A stretch of DNA of 64,000 nucleotides from Flavobacterium psychrotrophum (GTDB lineage Bacteria; Bacteroidota; Bacteroidia; Flavobacteriales; Flavobacteriaceae). Under the pieces are notes generated by a model, which had not been told where the DNA came from, ran no database searches, and worked only from the letters and a program-made list of their open reading frames with translations. Shown here piece by piece: positions 43,152-52,070 of the stretch (position 1 is the first letter of the stretch; each line of letters starts with the position of its first letter). The stretch covers positions 3,968,001 to 4,032,000 of the forward strand of contig NZ_CP031557.1 of the NCBI RefSeq assembly GCF_003403075.1. Reading direction: 5' to 3'. Position numbers and translations under genes: made by a program.

Positions 43152-44660
43152 TTAGAAGTTTGTATGTTCTGTTTGTGTTTCGTTTTCTGACGTAGTTATG
43201 GGCAGCGATACATAAAAAGTGGTACCCACCCCCGCCGAACTTTTAAAATTAATGGTCCCGTGGTAACTCTCTACTATATTCCTTATGATGCTTAGGCCAA
43301 GCCCCATACCACTATTTTTGGTCGTGAACTTAGGTTCAAAAATACGGCTTTTATCTTCTACAGTAATGCCCTTACCATTATCTGTTACCGTGATTTTTGC
43401 CTGACCGGCTTCGCGGTACACGCGCACATCTACCTTAGGCTCCCGCTGGTGGTCGTCCATGGCCTGTGTGGCATTTTTAACCAGGTTGGTAATAATGCGT
43501 ATCAGCTGTGTACGGTCCATACGGGTAATGATCTGTGGTTCATCGGCATGAAAGGTAATGTAGCATTCATTAAATATCTCCAGTGCCAGCTGCACGATCT
43601 TTACCACATTAAGCGTCTCATTTTGCTGCGCCGGCAACGATGCAAAGTTGCTGAATGCCGATGCTACCGCCGTCATGGTATCAATTTGCTGTATTAGTGT
43701 ATTGCTGTATTCTGCAAGCTTTTCATGTATCTTAGGGTCGCTTGGGTCAAATTTGCGCTGGAAGCTCTGCACGGTAAGGCGCATCGGCGTAAGCGGGTTT
43801 TTAATTTCGTGGGCTACCTGTTTGGCCATTTCGCGCCAGGCCTCCTCACGCTCCTTTTGTGCCAGCAGTGCAGCACTTTCATCAAGGTCGTCTACCAGGT
43901 TATTGTAAGCATCTACCAGCAGGCTAATTTCCTGCGGGGTGTCGCCCATGTGTATCTTCTCATTCACCTCGTTAAGGCGCGTTTCCTTTATACGGTCGCT
44001 GACTTCTTTGATGGACTTGGTAATGTAACTGCTCAGGAAATAGGCAATGATAACCGAGATAAGCAGCATGAACGAATATACCTGTACAAAGCGGGCTATA
44101 AAATTGCTAATCTCTTTTTCGTAGTAGCCATCGTCTTCAATGTAAGGCAGGTTCAGGATGCCCAGCGGTTTGAACTTGGTATCTTTAATATAGCTGTAAG
44201 AAGACCTGAATTTCTTATTATTCAGCGTGGTCTTAAGGTCTACAAAGCGTTTTTCGGCAGTAGAACGAATAACACGCAGTACGGGCTCTGTAATATCCTG
44301 GTTGATGGTATCTACAGAAAATGCCGCCTTACTGGACTTTAACAGCTTACCATCGAGGTCGTAAATATTGATCTCGGTACCATGAATGTTTGCTAGCTCA
44401 TGTATGCGGTCGCGAAATATAAGCGGCAGGTTCTCTGTACTCAGCGGATAGGTAGTATTAGCAAGTACATAGCTGATGTGTTCCTTTATGGAATTTTCTT
44501 TGCGCTCCAGGCGGTCTTCGTGGTATTCCTTAGCCTCTTTTTTAAACTGGTAAATAGAAACAAACGCTATCAAAAACGATGCGATAAGGGTAATAAGGAT
44601 AAGCGATAAAAATATCCTTACCCGTAGCGACCAGCGTTTTATTTTAAATTTTTCTTTCAT
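43152..44660 (-). CDS. NtrY-like membrane histidine kinase
   Basis: A 502-aa sensor kinase. First TM helix at about 13-32, a periplasmic sensor (about 33-190), second TM at about 192-212, HAMP (about 213-265), HisKA with VAHEIKNPLTPMRL (phosphorylated His), and the ATPase domain with N box NLVKNATQA, G1 DNGKGI and G2 GMGLGLSI. The HEIKNPLTP form places it near NtrY. No response regulator or sigma-54 activator is adjacent, so it is an orphan in this window. The ligand is unknown. Three bases separate it from hemJ. Confidence 0.92.
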   Translation of the reverse strand: MKEKFKIKRWSLRVRIFLSLILITLIASFLIAFVSIYQFKKEAKEYHEDRLERKENSIKEHISYVLANTTYPLSTENLPLIFRDRIHELANIHGTEINIYDLDGKLLKSSKAAFSVDTINQDITEPVLRVIRSTAEKRFVDLKTTLNNKKFRSSYSYIKDTKFKPLGILNLPYIEDDGYYEKEISNFIARFVQVYSFMLLISVIIAYFLSSYITKSIKEVSDRIKETRLNEVNEKIHMGDTPQEISLLVDAYNNLVDDLDESAALLAQKEREEAWREMAKQVAHEIKNPLTPMRLTVQSFQRKFDPSDPKIHEKLAEYSNTLIQQIDTMTAVASAFSNFASLPAQQNETLNVVKIVQLALEIFNECYITFHADEPQIITRMDRTQLIRIITNLVKNATQAMDDHQREPKVDVRVYREAGQAKITVTDNGKGITVEDKSRIFEPKFTTKNSGMGLGLSIIRNIVESYHGTINFKSSAGVGTTFYVSLPITTSENETQTEHTNF

Positions 44661-44663
44661 GCC

Positions 44664-45215
44664 TTAGGAGTTGTTACGCTCCCGTATCTTTTTATAAAAT
44701 TTATAGCCCAGCATTAATAAAATGCTGAATGCCATAATGCCCACCACACCATAGATCCAGTTGATGGCATTTTTTAAAATTACTAAAAAAACCACGGCAA
44801 ACAAAATAAGCGTGGCACCTTCGTTCCACAAACGCATAAAACCTGTAGTGTGTTTTACCTCATCGTTTTGTAATTGTTTAAATATCCTGTGGCAGTTGTA
44901 ATGGTACAGGTACAGCAGAAACACAAAGCACAGCTTTACGTGCATCCACGGCTGGGTAAGCCAGGCATTACCCGTAGGGGTAAAGAAAATCATCCAGTAG
45001 GCAAAAATACTCGCCAGCACTGCCGATGGCCATGTAATGATATACCACAGCCTGTAACTCATAAGCTTATATTGCTTAATGAGTATTTCTTTTTCGGGCG
45101 AAGGCTTACTGTTTGCCTCTATGTGGTACACAAATAACCGCACAATATAGAACAGCCCGGCAAACCAGGTTATTACAAATATGAGGTGCAGCGATTTTAT
45201 ATAATTATAGTCCAT
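44664..45215 (-). CDS. hemJ: HemJ-type protoporphyrinogen oxidase (CopD-like membrane protein)
   Basis: A 183-aa inner-membrane protein with four or five helices. It opens with IKSLHLIFVITWFAGLFYIVRLFVYHIEA, the HemJ signature whose His is the probable heme ligand, and continues RLWYIITWPSAVLASIFAY. HemJ oxidises protoporphyrinogen IX to protoporphyrin IX. It belongs to the UPF0093/CopD superfamily, so copper-resistance annotation is common. The presence of hemA-H nearby supports HemJ. Seven bases downstream of the OMP gene and three bases from the kinase gene. Confidence 0.85.
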   Translation of the reverse strand: MDYNYIKSLHLIFVITWFAGLFYIVRLFVYHIEANSKPSPEKEILIKQYKLMSYRLWYIITWPSAVLASIFAYWMIFFTPTGNAWLTQPWMHVKLCFVFLLYLYHYNCHRIFKQLQNDEVKHTTGFMRLWNEGATLILFAVVFLVILKNAINWIYGVVGIMAFSILLMLGYKFYKKIRERNNS

Positions 45216-45222
45216 TACTTTT

Positions 45223-45915
45223 TTAAAATTTATAAAACAATTTCAGGTCCATGTTGAAGTTAAAATTTGTTTCAGCACCAGATTGTTTCAGGAATTTATC
45301 TTCGCCAAACCATGCAAAATGTTCATCATCGCCACTATTATCAAAAGTTGTTTTATTAGTTACATTCCTGTAAGTTACATCGCGATTTTTTATCCCTAAT
45401 CCTGTTTTCCAGATAAGGCCCACCGTTTCAGAAAAATAAAAGAACAGGTTATAGTTAATATTCAATCCCGTTTTAATGCGTTTAAAATCGGCTTCATCAT
45501 ACCGGTAAGCAGGATAGCCACCCGGGCCATAATATCTGTTATTGGTAAAATGGTCTGTATGATTGATGTAAAACACCTCTGCCGAAACCAGGTGCTTTAT
45601 CTTTCCGTGGTTGCGAAGGCTGTAAAACACCTCGGGCCTAACCTCAAAAATACGGTAATCTTTATTAACACGGTTATCGCTTTGAGCTCCCATACCAAAA
45701 GAGCTGCCATAATTGCCATAGCCAGCTTCCAGCCCCACCCACCACCTTGGCGCTACCTTATGCATATACCCCACATTATATCGCGGAGCATAACTAAAAG
45801 TAGGGTTCAAAAGGCTGAGTGTAACAACAGAGGAATACGCCTCTTGCGGAGTTTCCTGTGCTTGCGCTGCATAGAGCACAAGACTGCATAAGAGTAAGGT
45901 AATTTTAAATTTCAT
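45223..45915 (-). CDS. Outer-membrane beta-barrel protein, unknown function
   Basis: A 230-aa exported protein (signal MKFKITLLLCSLVLYAAQAQ). Alternating aromatic/polar strands (NVGYMHKVAPRWWVGLEAGYGNYG; RIFEVRPEVFYSLRN) and a C-terminal aromatic (DLKLFYKF) fit a small 8-strand barrel. No named family recognised. Its own promoter (45928-45957) starts the unit that runs through hemJ, the kinase and the enoyl-CoA hydratase. Possible roles, such as heme or porphyrin traffic, are speculation from context only. Confidence 0.78.
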   Translation of the reverse strand: MKFKITLLLCSLVLYAAQAQETPQEAYSSVVTLSLLNPTFSYAPRYNVGYMHKVAPRWWVGLEAGYGNYGSSFGMGAQSDNRVNKDYRIFEVRPEVFYSLRNHGKIKHLVSAEVFYINHTDHFTNNRYYGPGGYPAYRYDEADFKRIKTGLNINYNLFFYFSETVGLIWKTGLGIKNRDVTYRNVTNKTTFDNSGDDEHFAWFGEDKFLKQSGAETNFNFNMDLKLFYKF

Positions 45916-45927
45916 AGCTTTTTATGT

Positions 45928-45957
45928 CGAATTTAGTATTAAAGCACTAAAAAACAA
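45928..45957 (-). promoter_or_regulatory. Promoter of the OMP-hemJ-kinase unit
   Basis: On the minus strand TTG, 19 bp, TAAATTCG (one mismatch from TANNTTTG). It lies 13 bp before the ATG at 45915. Confidence 0.55.
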
Positions 45958-45981
45958 CACTTCTCATATTTTAAATTACCA

Positions 45982-47322
45982 TTAAATTTCTTTAAGATGC
46001 GTAGCCATTTCCTTTTTCAGAAAAATGCCTGTTACTATTGTAGACGATATATCTGCAATGGGAAATGCGATCCAGATACCGAAAAGGCCAAAATATTGCG
46101 GCAGTATGAGTACCAGCGGTATCAGGAAAAAACCCTGTTTGGTCAGGGTAAGCAAAAGTGCCTTAACCGTTTTACCCGCCGCCTGAAAATAAGCCGCCCC
46201 AACCAGCTGTACCGCAATAATGGGCGATGCCGCAAATACCCAGCGCAGTGCACCCGGCGTTTCTTTTATAATTTGAGCATCAGTCGTAAATACTGCCACT
46301 ATGGGTTTTGCCAATACCATTATGACCACAAATATTAAAATTGCAAGTCCGCCAGCATAAAGTATAGACAGGCGAATGCTTTCGCGTACGCGCTCTTTGT
46401 TGTTGGCTCCGTAATTGTATCCGGCAATGGGCAGAAAACCCTGTGTAACGCCTAAAACAGGAAACAGCGCAAACATAAGCATACGGCTAACAATGCCATA
46501 AATGGTTATGGCCGCCTCGCCACCCTGCGCATACAGCGTATGGTTTAGTAATACATTAAGCACGCTGATAACCCCCTGACGGGCAAAGGTTACAAAACTC
46601 ATGGAAATGATTTCCCACGATATTTTTTTGTCCCAGATAAAGTTGTGCCATTTTAGTTTCAGCTCGCTTTTGTAAATAAAGAACCACGCGATATAAAAGA
46701 ACGAAAGTACAAATGATGACCCTGTGGCAATGGCAGCACCCAACACCCCCATACCCAGTATTTTTATAAACAGGATATCAAGCAGCAGGTTAGCCACCGT
46801 ACTAATTATCATGGCTATCATAGCGTGCTTCGACTTATCTTCGGCACGTATAACGTTATTACCCATCATACTTAGTGCCTGAAACGGTACTGCAAGCAAT
46901 ATCGGGAAAAAGAATTCTTTAGCAGGCTGTACTATTTTTCCGGCTGCGCCAAAGGCATATAATATCTTATCGGTAAACAACAGCCCTGCAGCTACAAACA
47001 ATGATGCTATAATTAGCGTCATCATAAGCTGGTGGGCAAAGGTGCTTATCGCCTTATTTTTATCATTTGCGCCTAATGCACGCGATAAAACCGAGCTGCC
47101 TCCTACCCCTATGGCCATGCCCAGCGACGATATAAAAAACGTAATGGGCATTACTACCGATAGTGCAGCTATGGCAAGCGAACCTATCCAGCGGCCTACA
47201 AAAATGGTATCTATAAGCACATTTACGCTCATAAACAAGATACCTACAGATGAGGGGATGCTCTGTTTAATGAGCAACCCTTTAATATCTTTTTTTGCAA
47301 GGTCTCTGGATGTTAACTCCAT
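45982..47322 (-). CDS. MATE family efflux transporter
   Basis: A 446-aa inner-membrane protein with 12 hydrophobic helices in two repeats (each opening with an IDTIFVGRWIG- or ITIYGIVSRM-like segment). MATE members expel cationic compounds using sodium or proton gradients. Its ATG overlaps the hemH stop as TAATG, so translation is coupled to ferrochelatase. This makes a role in exporting heme-pathway products conceivable, but the family is mainly known for drug export. The GNNVIRAEDKSKHAM loop is typical of the family. Confidence 0.93.
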   Translation of the reverse strand: MELTSRDLAKKDIKGLLIKQSIPSSVGILFMSVNVLIDTIFVGRWIGSLAIAALSVVMPITFFISSLGMAIGVGGSSVLSRALGANDKNKAISTFAHQLMMTLIIASLFVAAGLLFTDKILYAFGAAGKIVQPAKEFFFPILLAVPFQALSMMGNNVIRAEDKSKHAMIAMIISTVANLLLDILFIKILGMGVLGAAIATGSSFVLSFFYIAWFFIYKSELKLKWHNFIWDKKISWEIISMSFVTFARQGVISVLNVLLNHTLYAQGGEAAITIYGIVSRMLMFALFPVLGVTQGFLPIAGYNYGANNKERVRESIRLSILYAGGLAILIFVVIMVLAKPIVAVFTTDAQIIKETPGALRWVFAASPIIAVQLVGAAYFQAAGKTVKALLLTLTKQGFFLIPLVLILPQYFGLFGIWIAFPIADISSTIVTGIFLKKEMATHLKEI

Positions 47323-48359
47323 TAATTTAATACTTTACCTGTAGCGGCCCAGGTGTTTATCCATTTTGTTACGGTGGCTACCCACTGGGCATCATCATTA
47401 AGACAGGGAATTGTCTTAAAGTGCTCTCCGCCATTTTCTTTAAAGTCTTCATCGGCACGCATACCTATTTCTTCAAGCGTTTCCAGGCAGTCTGCCACAA
47501 AAGCGGGGGTTACCACAGCTATATTTTTAATGCCTTTTGCCGGCATTTTATTTATCTCAACATCGGTATATGGTTCCAGCCATTTATCTCCGGCCAGTCG
47601 GCTTTGAAAGGTTTGATAATATTTATCTTTAGGGATACCAAGCTTTTCTACCACAAGGCGGGTAGTTTCGTAACAATGGGTACGGTAGCAAAATGCCGCC
47701 GCAGGTGTACCCGGCGTACAGCACATTACATCTGTAGTGAATTTTTTATGCGATTTAGTAGCATCTGTCTTACGCACATGCCTTTCCGGTATACCGTGGT
47801 AGCTAAACACCAGCTTATCATAATCGTAGCCTTCAAGCCCACGCTTAATAGAGTTGGCAAGTGCATCAATATAATCAGGATTATTATAAAAGGCAGGCAC
47901 ATTGGTAAGCTTCATCTGCGGAAATTTCTTAGCCCTGATCTCTTCTGCCAAAACCTCTATGGTCATAGTACTCGCCATAGCATACTGCGGGTATAACGGA
48001 AACAGCAACACATCGGTAACACCTTTGTCTGCAAGCTCTTTTAGCCCTGTTTCTAAAGACGGCTTACCATAGCGCATGGCCAGTGCTACAGGCACATCGG
48101 CATTTGGCGCTACCTTATCCTGAAGCCTTTTGCTCAGTACAATAAGCGGAGAACCCTCATCCCACCATATTTTAGCATAGGCATGGGCAGATTCTTCCGG
48201 CCTCTTGCGCAGTATAATGCCACGTACCAGTAAAGCCCTAAGCAAAAAAGGGACATCTATAACGTACTTATCCATCAAAAATTCGTCGAGGTAAGGCTTT
48301 ACATCCTTAGCCGTTGGGCTATCCGGTGAACCAAGGTTTACTAATAATACTCCTTTCAT
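47322..48359 (-). CDS. hemH: Ferrochelatase with internal four-cysteine motif
   Basis: A 345-aa enzyme inserting Fe(II) into protoporphyrin IX. The core is conventional: LVNLGSPDSPTAKDVKPYLDEFL at the start, the active-site His in SYHGIPERHV (about 188), and TPAFVADCLETLEEI near the C-terminus with the conserved Glu. Unlike Escherichia coli or Bacillus enzymes, it has the segment CCTPGTPAAAFCYRTHC with Cys at 213, 214, 224 and 229, the place where some bacterial ferrochelatases bind a [2Fe-2S] cluster. The next gene (MATE) overlaps its stop. A 105-bp gap separates it from the DUF4421 gene. Confidence 0.94.
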   Translation of the reverse strand: MKGVLLVNLGSPDSPTAKDVKPYLDEFLMDKYVIDVPFLLRALLVRGIILRKRPEESAHAYAKIWWDEGSPLIVLSKRLQDKVAPNADVPVALAMRYGKPSLETGLKELADKGVTDVLLFPLYPQYAMASTMTIEVLAEEIRAKKFPQMKLTNVPAFYNNPDYIDALANSIKRGLEGYDYDKLVFSYHGIPERHVRKTDATKSHKKFTTDVMCCTPGTPAAAFCYRTHCYETTRLVVEKLGIPKDKYYQTFQSRLAGDKWLEPYTDVEINKMPAKGIKNIAVVTPAFVADCLETLEEIGMRADEDFKENGGEHFKTIPCLNDDAQWVATVTKWINTWAATGKVLN

Positions 48360-48464
48360 GGGTGTGTTTCTATTTTGCCGCCGCCTGCCATAGTCATCAA
48401 AAACCGTGCAGGAAAAACAGTGAATTTTATTTTATATGTTATTTCTAAATTGCCAAACGGCTAA

Positions 48465-49424
48465 TTACAGTTCCTTTTTAAACTTCTCTTCTACTTTAAT
48501 ACGTTCCCTTTTTAAGAATTTGGGTTCATCAAATCTATATCCTATAAACCATGTGGTATAGCCTATAATATCGCTTAGCTGTACATTACTCTGGCTGCCG
48601 TGCGTAAAAAATGATGCACGCGCATTGAGCCCGCCAAACCAGCGCTCGCCATTATAGCCGGGCGCAAGGAGCAACGACCCGTTAATAAGCAGGTTTGTAG
48701 TAGTGTTATCATCTACCGTTGTGGTAAAGCCTGCGCCAAGTGATGCTCCTGACGACAACAAAAAGTTTTTACCAATAACCCAGTTGTAATAATAAGCCGG
48801 CGCCAGGGCTACGTCTACATAATACATTTTATCGTCTGCTATAAGCGGCTCGCCTGCCGAATTAAATTCGGTGTAGTAATAAGACAATACAGGTGCAAAA
48901 CTGCCGGCGCTTTTTAGCTGTTTTGCATTTTGGAACGACGATGCGGTAAACGAATAATTTTTATTAAAAAAATAAGAGGTACTCCCGCCCACCTTTAATG
49001 TTTTTAGGCCGGGTAAGTAAATTCCAGCGCCATCATCCTGAGATACCGTAATACCTTTTTGATAATACAGGTCAAAGTGCTGCATAAACCTGCCGGGAAA
49101 CAGGTTAAAGCTGAACGACCTCATTTTAGAATCTTTATTGTCGCGGTTCTCATTAAAGAACTTTGGCGAAAAGCCAAGGCTGAACGAAATGATATCGTAT
49201 TGTACTGCCACACCCAGCGTAGTCTTAGAATTAGGATTCATGCTTAGCGTGGTATCATCCTGAATGTAATCCAGGGTAAAACTATTAGAGGTGCTCAGGG
49301 TAAATGCCTGTACTGCTATTACATTGTCATATTTTTTATAATAAGCATTACTTAGTGTATCGGTTTGTGCTATACAGGCACCCGAAACAGAAAACAATGC
49401 TGTTATAAAATTTTTTATACCCAT
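48465..49424 (-). CDS. DUF4421 outer-membrane barrel protein
   Basis: A 319-aa exported protein; signal MGIKNFITALFSVSGACIAQ. Barrel-like strands (TLGVAVQYDIISFSLGFSPKFF; FSFNLFPGRFMQHFDLYYQKG; FIGYRFDEPKFLKRE) match the DUF4421 family of Bacteroidota. Its start lies ten bases inside the end of hemF, so the two are translationally linked. The function of DUF4421 is not known; the linkage may be incidental. Confidence 0.83.
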   Translation of the reverse strand: MGIKNFITALFSVSGACIAQTDTLSNAYYKKYDNVIAVQAFTLSTSNSFTLDYIQDDTTLSMNPNSKTTLGVAVQYDIISFSLGFSPKFFNENRDNKDSKMRSFSFNLFPGRFMQHFDLYYQKGITVSQDDGAGIYLPGLKTLKVGGSTSYFFNKNYSFTASSFQNAKQLKSAGSFAPVLSYYYTEFNSAGEPLIADDKMYYVDVALAPAYYYNWVIGKNFLLSSGASLGAGFTTTVDDNTTTNLLINGSLLLAPGYNGERWFGGLNARASFFTHGSQSNVQLSDIIGYTTWFIGYRFDEPKFLKRERIKVEEKFKKEL

Positions 49425-50317
49425 GCCTTTGGTTGTGCCAAAATATTTATCAGGCGTTCCTCCTCGCTTCCCGGTTCAGGATGATGGTCATAGACCCACT
49501 GCACGTGTGGTGGTAAGCTCATTAGTATACTTTCAATGCGCCCATTGGTCTTAAGACCAAACAACGTACCCTTATCGTGCACTAGGTTAAACTCTACATA
49601 GCGCCCACGGCGAATTTCCTGCCAGGTGCGTTGCGCCGGCGTGTATGGCATATCTTTTCTTTTTTGCACTATGGGCACATACGCCTCAAGGAAACTATTA
49701 CCTACTTCGCTCACAAAAGCAAACCATTGTTCCATGCCAAAATCTTCCGTTGCCTTGCAATGGTCAAAGAACAGGCCGCCTATACCGCGTGCTTCATTGC
49801 GGTGGGCATTCCAAAAGTATTCATCACATTGCTTTTTAAAACGTGGATAGAATTCCTGGTCGTGCTTGTCGCAGGCTGTTTTACAGGTTTGGTGAAAGTG
49901 CGCGGCATCTTCATCAAACAGGTAGTATGGTGTAAGGTCCTGCCCTCCGCCAAACCAGCTATTTACAACAGCTCCGGTTTTATCATACATTTCAAAATAG
50001 CGCCAGTTGGCATGTACCGTAGGCACCATAGGGTTAACCGGATGCAACACCAGGCTAAGCCCGCAGGCAAAAAAATCGACATCGCCCACACCAAAATAGG
50101 CCTGCATGGCCTTTGGGAGTTCGCCATGCACGGCAGAAATGTTTACCCCGCCTTTTTCAAAAACGTTGCCGCCTTCTATAACACGGGTACGCCCACCGCC
50201 GCCCTCGGGGCGTTGCCAAATATCCTCACGGAATTTAGCCTTGCCATCTGCTTCTTCTAATTTAGACGTTATGGTATCCTGTAACTGTTGTATGTATGCG
50301 TAAAATGTATCTTTCAT
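49415..50317 (-). CDS. hemF: Oxygen-dependent coproporphyrinogen III oxidase
   Basis: A 300-aa enzyme for the oxidative decarboxylation of coproporphyrinogen III to protoporphyrinogen IX. It has the full HemF pattern: GGGGRTRVIEGGNVFEKGGVNIS near the N-terminus, NPMVPTVHANWRYFE with the substrate His, WFGGGQDLTPYYLFDEDAAHFH, and the dimer region RRGRYVEFNLVHDKGTLFGL. An aerobic enzyme; the anaerobic HemN is not in the window. It overlaps the DUF4421 gene by ten bases. Confidence 0.96.
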   Translation of the reverse strand: MKDTFYAYIQQLQDTITSKLEEADGKAKFREDIWQRPEGGGGRTRVIEGGNVFEKGGVNISAVHGELPKAMQAYFGVGDVDFFACGLSLVLHPVNPMVPTVHANWRYFEMYDKTGAVVNSWFGGGQDLTPYYLFDEDAAHFHQTCKTACDKHDQEFYPRFKKQCDEYFWNAHRNEARGIGGLFFDHCKATEDFGMEQWFAFVSEVGNSFLEAYVPIVQKRKDMPYTPAQRTWQEIRRGRYVEFNLVHDKGTLFGLKTNGRIESILMSLPPHVQWVYDHHPEPGSEEERLINILAQPKAWV

Positions 50318-50339
50318 TGTCCTTGTCTTAAGCGGTATG

Positions 50340-50738
50340 CTATTTTATACGTATAAGCACGCCTTTGCGCTTTACAATATTTTTATAATCCCACTGAATT
50401 TCCGTTGCCTTTCTAAGCCAGCGATTAAGGTCTTTAATGTTTATCTGGCTCACATGGGTATAGGCTATGGCAGCATCTTTAAACTTTTTACCGTTAAGGT
50501 TCAGTAGCTCTTCATCAAACGACTGCCCACTCCAAAACATCAGCCTCATGTTGTTTTTTAGCTTACTGTAACCCACAACAGGGTTGCCATCTAAAAACCA
50601 AACCGGGTGCGCATGCCATATCTTGTTTTCGGCACCGGGTAAATTTTCAGTTATGGTTTGTGCTAAAAAATTAGCAATAGCGGTATCTTCAGCAGTTAGC
50701 GCATCGTTGTAAGTTTGTATTTCCGGGGTGTATTTCAT
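50340..50738 (-). CDS. DUF1801 (YdhG-like) protein
   Basis: A 132-aa cytosolic protein with the DUF1801 pattern: IWHAHPVWFLDGNPVVGYSKLKNNMRLMFWSG and a C-terminal WLRKATEIQWDYKNIVKR. Function unknown; the fold is a small alpha/beta sandwich. Its ATG overlaps the stop of the upstream 260-aa gene (ATGA), and hemF follows 22 bp later, so it sits inside the heme transcription unit. Confidence 0.85.
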   Translation of the reverse strand: MKYTPEIQTYNDALTAEDTAIANFLAQTITENLPGAENKIWHAHPVWFLDGNPVVGYSKLKNNMRLMFWSGQSFDEELLNLNGKKFKDAAIAYTHVSQINIKDLNRWLRKATEIQWDYKNIVKRKGVLIRIK

Positions 50739-51517
50739 TTTTTTAAACCTAAGAATTTTAGAGTATTAAACTTTGGTTTTTGTATATAATCTGTTGAAGA
50801 GTCAAAGATTTTAACTTCAACTCTTTCTTTGTCTTTTACAACAGTGCCGTACCTGTTTGGCCAGTTTGAAGGAATGCGTTCAAATTTACCAAGTGCCAGC
50901 ATTTTTTCTAATATTCTTTCTCCATCATGATATAGTTCATATATTTTGAGAGGTAAAGGCCAATATTCCTGCGTAGATAAAATATATCGTGTAAAAAAAT
51001 ACGAGTCAAGTTCGCCAAATTCATTCCCGCACATTATTGATGCTTCTATTTCTTGTTTCGTTTTTTCATTATAAAAACCACAATGAAATCCATGTACATA
51101 ATATCTCCAACCATTAAATGTACCTGTTACTTTTTTTCCAGACTTCAGCGGGTTGAAAGTTAGCGATGGAAAATCCTTGTGAATTTCTAATTTCAGGCAG
51201 CTTGCTAATTCATAAATTAACTTAGTGGCGAGTACCCCATAGTCTATAGCACATTGCTCAAAAAAATCGACATTTTCCTCTATTTCCTTGTAAGAAAGCA
51301 GCTTTACGATGCCTATTATTGGTTCAATTCCATGTATTCCAACATTATGATTGGGTAGTTTTTCTTTTAGATTCTTACCTGTAGATTGCCGAAAAGATTC
51401 CAAATCAGTATCAAACTGTAAAAGCACTTTATATTCATTGGAATCTGCACATACAGCTTCTTCCGAAGGTAAATCTTCAGGTTTGCTAATGATGTATTTC
51501 TTTATCGGTAGTTCCAA
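50735..51517 (-). CDS. Uncharacterised protein, possibly DUF6896-like
   Basis: A 260-aa cytosolic protein. The region about 130-200 has WRYYVHGFHCGFYNEK followed by FGELDSYFFTRYILSTQEYW, which recalls the DUF6896 pattern (HGxxC..., later a LDxxFxxxY motif), often met in immunity-type proteins; the likeness is weak. The N-terminal half is unrecognised. It is clearly more AT-rich than the hem genes around it, with a different codon feel, suggesting later insertion. It lies six bases after the GNAT gene and overlaps the DUF1801 start by four bases. Confidence 0.62.
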   Translation of the reverse strand: MELPIKKYIISKPEDLPSEEAVCADSNEYKVLLQFDTDLESFRQSTGKNLKEKLPNHNVGIHGIEPIIGIVKLLSYKEIEENVDFFEQCAIDYGVLATKLIYELASCLKLEIHKDFPSLTFNPLKSGKKVTGTFNGWRYYVHGFHCGFYNEKTKQEIEASIMCGNEFGELDSYFFTRYILSTQEYWPLPLKIYELYHDGERILEKMLALGKFERIPSNWPNRYGTVVKDKERVEVKIFDSSTDYIQKPKFNTLKFLGLKK

Positions 51518-51523
51518 TTAAAA

Positions 51524-52069
51524 CTATTTAATTTTTGACGTGTATTCTGATTTTAATAACCCGAAATAAAAAATGTCCTCCATTACGCCATCGCCATTTT
51601 TAAACTCCTGCTTTAGCACACCCTCCTGTATAAACCCATTTTTTAAGGCCACCTTCTGGCTTGCAAAATTTACCGGCGAGGTACAGATGTACACTTTATT
51701 AAGATGCAGCGTATCAAAACAAAAGGCCACCGTTTTTGCAACCAGTATTGATGTAATGCCCTGCCCCTGAGAGTCTTTATCTACAAAGTAACCCAGTTCG
51801 CATTTGAGAATATATCTATTGATGTTCTTAACTACAATGTACCCAATCAGCTTTTTGCTTTGTGTATCGCGCAGGTAGAAATAATAGTACTCTCCTTTTT
51901 CCTGATTTTCTGCACCCTGTGCAAGAAAGGCAGCCGTACGCTCTAAATTGCTGCACCCTGAAATTGTAACGGGAAACGTATTGACAAGATTTCGCCTGTT
52001 TCGCTCTATAAGAGCGAAAAACTCCTCCGGCAGGATCGCATCAATGGTATTTATTTCCCAATTGCTCAT
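51524..52069 (-). CDS. GNAT acetyltransferase, RimJ/RimL-like
   Basis: A 181-aa acetyl-CoA-dependent N-acetyltransferase. LIERNRRNLVNTFP near the start, a central YIVVKNINRYILKCELGYFVDKDSQGQGITSILVAK with the acetyl-CoA pyrophosphate loop (QGQGIT), and HLNKVYICTSPVNFASQKVALKNGFIQEGVLKQ as the C-terminal motif B. RimL relatives acetylate ribosomal proteins or small amines; the substrate here is unknown. It is one base from the upstream 121-aa gene. Confidence 0.92.
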   Translation of the reverse strand: MSNWEINTIDAILPEEFFALIERNRRNLVNTFPVTISGCSNLERTAAFLAQGAENQEKGEYYYFYLRDTQSKKLIGYIVVKNINRYILKCELGYFVDKDSQGQGITSILVAKTVAFCFDTLHLNKVYICTSPVNFASQKVALKNGFIQEGVLKQEFKNGDGVMEDIFYFGLLKSEYTSKIK

Positions 52070-52070
52070 G

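Noticed and set aside
44664..45215. Copper-resistance protein CopD
   Set aside because: The superfamily is shared, but the N-terminal KSLHLIFVITWFAGLFY pattern and the heme-gene setting favour HemJ.
49631..50260. 209-aa plus-strand frame within hemF
   Set aside because: Antisense to HemF with all its motifs; no independent support.
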